DNA of 6,675 nucleotides from NCBI GenBank assembly GCA_030425785.1, contig JAUHYJ010000204.1:1-6675 (forward strand), given 5' to 3'. Made by a program: the position numbers and the translations under genes. The notes under the pieces are model-generated. The model was not told where the DNA came from. It searched no databases and saw nothing but the letters and a program-made list of their open reading frames with translations. The stretch is from Acidimicrobiia bacterium (GTDB lineage: Bacteria; Actinomycetota; Acidimicrobiia; Acidimicrobiales; Ilumatobacteraceae). Below, piece by piece: positions 5,370 through 6,675 of this stretch (position 1 is the first letter of the stretch; every line of letters begins with the position of its first letter).

Positions 5370-5708
5370 TCAGCCGGCCTCGGTGAGCGAGACGACCTCG
5401 AACTCGAGCAGGCTGGCGCCGGTGGCGACCGGGTGCTGGGGCTTCGCGTCGCCCTTGCCCTCGTCCTCATGGGTCTCGCGGTGCTGGTGCTGGAAGGCCT
5501 GGCCCGAGCGCCAGTCCTGGAAGGCTTCCTCGGACTCCCAACGGGTGATGACGAAGTAGCGGTCGTCGCCGGCGACGGGGCGCAGGAGCATGAACTCCTC
5601 GAACCCGGGCTGCTGGTCGACCATGCCGGCACGGGCGGCGAAGCGGGCTTCGAGCTCGGCGCCCTTGCCCTCGGGAACCTCGATGGCGTTGATCTTCACG
5701 ACGGACAT
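5370..5708 (-). CDS. ABM-fold protein, probable heme-degrading monooxygenase (MhuD/IsdG-like)
   Basis: Antibiotic-biosynthesis-monooxygenase (dimeric ferredoxin-like) fold protein of 112 residues. It closely follows Mycobacterium MhuD: VVKINAIEVP (3-12), PGFEEFMLLRPV (34-45), RYFVITRWESEEAFQDW (50-66) and PVATGASLLEFEVV (93-106). These enzymes open the heme ring and release iron. The key residues Asn7 and Trp66 are present. For the heme-binding His, position 75 of MhuD is Gln here, but His76 sits ten residues after the Trp as in IsdG and IsdI, and His74 is adjacent. A polar loop of about ten extra residues (about 77-92) follows. Heme degradation is the likely activity; a quinol-type monooxygenase role is the alternative. 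ATG 5708 matches the MhuD start; TAGCGT lies 6 nt upstream. AraC and VOC genes follow closely. Confidence 0.88.
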   Translation of the reverse strand: MSVVKINAIEVPEGKGAELEARFAARAGMVDQQPGFEEFMLLRPVAGDDRYFVITRWESEEAFQDWRSGQAFQHQHRETHEDEGKGDAKPQHPVATGASLLEFEVVSLTEAG

Positions 5709-5714
5709 GCGTCC

Positions 5715-5720
5715 ACGCTA
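5715..5720 (-). promoter_or_regulatory. Putative -10 element of the ABM-fold gene (TAGCGT)
   Basis: TAGCGT on the minus strand (5720-5715) fits TANNNT and ends 6 nt before ATG 5708, in the 40-bp gap after the upstream propeller gene. With no strong Shine-Dalgarno (just GGA close to the ATG), a leaderless start is plausible. If active, it would drive ABM, AraC and possibly VOC separately from the upstream gene. Confidence 0.35.
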
Positions 5721-5748
5721 CCGAGCGACCGATGCGGACCCGGCGGGA

Positions 5749-6675
5749 TCACCAGTCGAGGTCGAGCACGAAGGCGTCGTCGCCGAGGTCGAGGACGGTG
5801 ACCGGTGCGCCCGGGTACACCTCGACCGGTGTCGACGAGGCCGCGACGATCGCTCCCTCCGAGCTGACCCCGACGGCCATCGAGGTCTCCGACGACGCGA
5901 GCGGCCGGCGGGTGCCGTCGGCGAGCGAGACGGCGACGACGTCGGTGCTGCCCTCGAGCCCGAACACGACGCTGATCAGCTCGTCGCCGATCACCTCGAT
6001 CGGCAGGGTGCTGTCGTCGAGGGTGGCCACGACCGCGTAGTCCTGGATCGTGCCGGTCTCGCCGGCCGGGATCCGGTGGACGTCACCGGTCACCGTCAGC
6101 ACGAGCAGCGCTCCGTCGTCGGCCAGGTCGGCCCAGTCGAGTGCGGTCGGCGCCGCGTAGTCGCTCGGCGGCGTCGCGGTGACAAACGTGGTGGTCGTCC
6201 CGGTGGCCACGTCGGTGACGACGACGCGGTCGTACGGGGTGAGCACCCAGAGCTCGGGCGCTTCGGGATCGGGGACGCAGGTGTCCGAATCGAGATGGAC
6301 GGTCGTCCCGCCATCCGGGCTCAGCTCGATGCCCGCCCCGGCGCCGATCATCGTCACGTCACCCGTGGCGACGTCGATGCGTCCGACCATGCCGACGGAG
6401 CTCTCGCACTGGAACCAACCGTCCTCGTACGCCTCGCTGAAGTAGATCGTCGAACCGTCGGGCGACACGCGCAGGCCGCCCCGGAACAGGCCCTCACCGG
6501 TGAAGAACTCGTTGACGTTGGCGACGATCTCGGTGGTGGCGACGTCGAGTTCGACGAGCGCGGGCTCGCCCACGACGAACGCGGTCGCCGGCGTCGGCAC
6601 CGTGACGGCGGGCGCCGTCGTCGGCGGCACGGTCGTCGGCGGCGCAGCCGGCAGCGTCGTCGGCGCCGGACCGGT
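5749..6675 (-). CDS. Extracytoplasmic beta-propeller-like protein with Pro/Thr linker, 5' end cut by window edge
   Basis: The reading frame is open from the right edge and gives 308 residues, so the start and any signal peptide or lipobox lie outside. Residues 1-30 are a low-complexity Pro/Thr/Ala linker with PTT units, typical after the lipoprotein anchor or signal peptide of actinobacterial surface proteins. The rest consists of short beta-rich repeats of propeller type: LVELDVATTEIV (40-51), LRVSPDGSTIYFSEAYEDG (68-86), GRIDVATGDV, IELSPDGGTTVHL (116-128), VVVTDVATGTT (151-161) and VVAVSLADGTRRPLA (246-260). The SPDG and D-V-A-T-G turns are those of TolB/YVTN-like blades. Two cysteines (90 and 133) could form a disulfide, supporting export. 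No catalytic motif is visible; a binding or envelope role is inferred. An in-frame GTG at 6628-6630 lies inside the linker and is unlikely to be the start. Confidence 0.75.
   Translation of the reverse strand, partial: TGPAPTTLPAAPPTTVPPTTAPAVTVPTPATAFVVGEPALVELDVATTEIVANVNEFFTGEGLFRGGLRVSPDGSTIYFSEAYEDGWFQCESSVGMVGRIDVATGDVTMIGAGAGIELSPDGGTTVHLDSDTCVPDPEAPELWVLTPYDRVVVTDVATGTTTTFVTATPPSDYAAPTALDWADLADDGALLVLTVTGDVHRIPAGETGTIQDYAVVATLDDSTLPIEVIGDELISVVFGLEGSTDVVAVSLADGTRRPLASSETSMAVGVSSEGAIVAASSTPVEVYPGAPVTVLDLGDDAFVLDLDW
6617..6665. repeat. Short direct repeats encoding the PTT linker
   Basis: The 10-mer GTCGTCGGCG occurs three times on the plus strand, at 6617-6626, 6632-6641 and 6656-6665. 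On the coding strand these give successive P-T-T units of the Pro/Thr linker (PPTTAP, PPTTVP, APTTLP). This is ordinary low-complexity linker DNA, prone to slippage. Confidence 0.7.

Overview
The window is GC-rich DNA, almost fully coding, with strong G/C preference at third codon positions. Together with an actinobacterial-type aspartokinase, an MhuD-like heme-degrading enzyme and several apparently leaderless promoters, this points to a high-GC actinobacterium. The overall protein style would fit Acidimicrobiia (Ilumatobacter-like), but that placement is an impression from the sequence and was not tested.

Layout. Positions 1-1193 (minus) hold the first 397 codons of a lysine/threonine-type aspartate kinase (lysC), cut by the left edge. 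A 95-bp spacer packed with small inverted repeats separates it from a TetR-family repressor (1289-1915, minus). The repressor is divergent from a 12-TM MMPL/RND exporter (2044-4314, plus). The shared 128-bp divergent region carries a 9-bp inverted repeat and a perfect 10-bp palindrome, the expected arrangement for a TetR protein controlling itself and its exporter. A long hairpin (4325-4356) lies between the convergent exporter and VOC genes.

The right part is all minus strand. Read in the direction of transcription it runs: a secreted or lipid-anchored beta-propeller-like protein (truncated by the right edge), an MhuD/IsdG-like antibiotic-biosynthesis-monooxygenase-fold protein, a small AraC-type regulator, and a VOC (glyoxalase-fold) protein. 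The last three are tightly spaced and may be co-transcribed, with the AraC protein a plausible regulator of the VOC gene.

The most unusual element is a perfectly abutting 115-bp tandem duplication (4795-4909 and 4910-5024). It repeats the 3' end of the araC gene plus the VOC upstream region and separates two genes that were probably once joined by a TGATG stop/start overlap. The copies differ at five bases; four of these are silent in the araC reading frame even though one copy now lies outside the gene. Other points worth a second look are an internal Shine-Dalgarno plus GTG inside lysC, well placed to produce a separate regulatory beta subunit; a cluster of GGAACG motifs and four small hairpins ahead of lysC; and a recurring GTAG-N-N-T element 6-9 bp ahead of four start codons. 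No RNA genes, insertion sequences or CRISPR arrays were seen.
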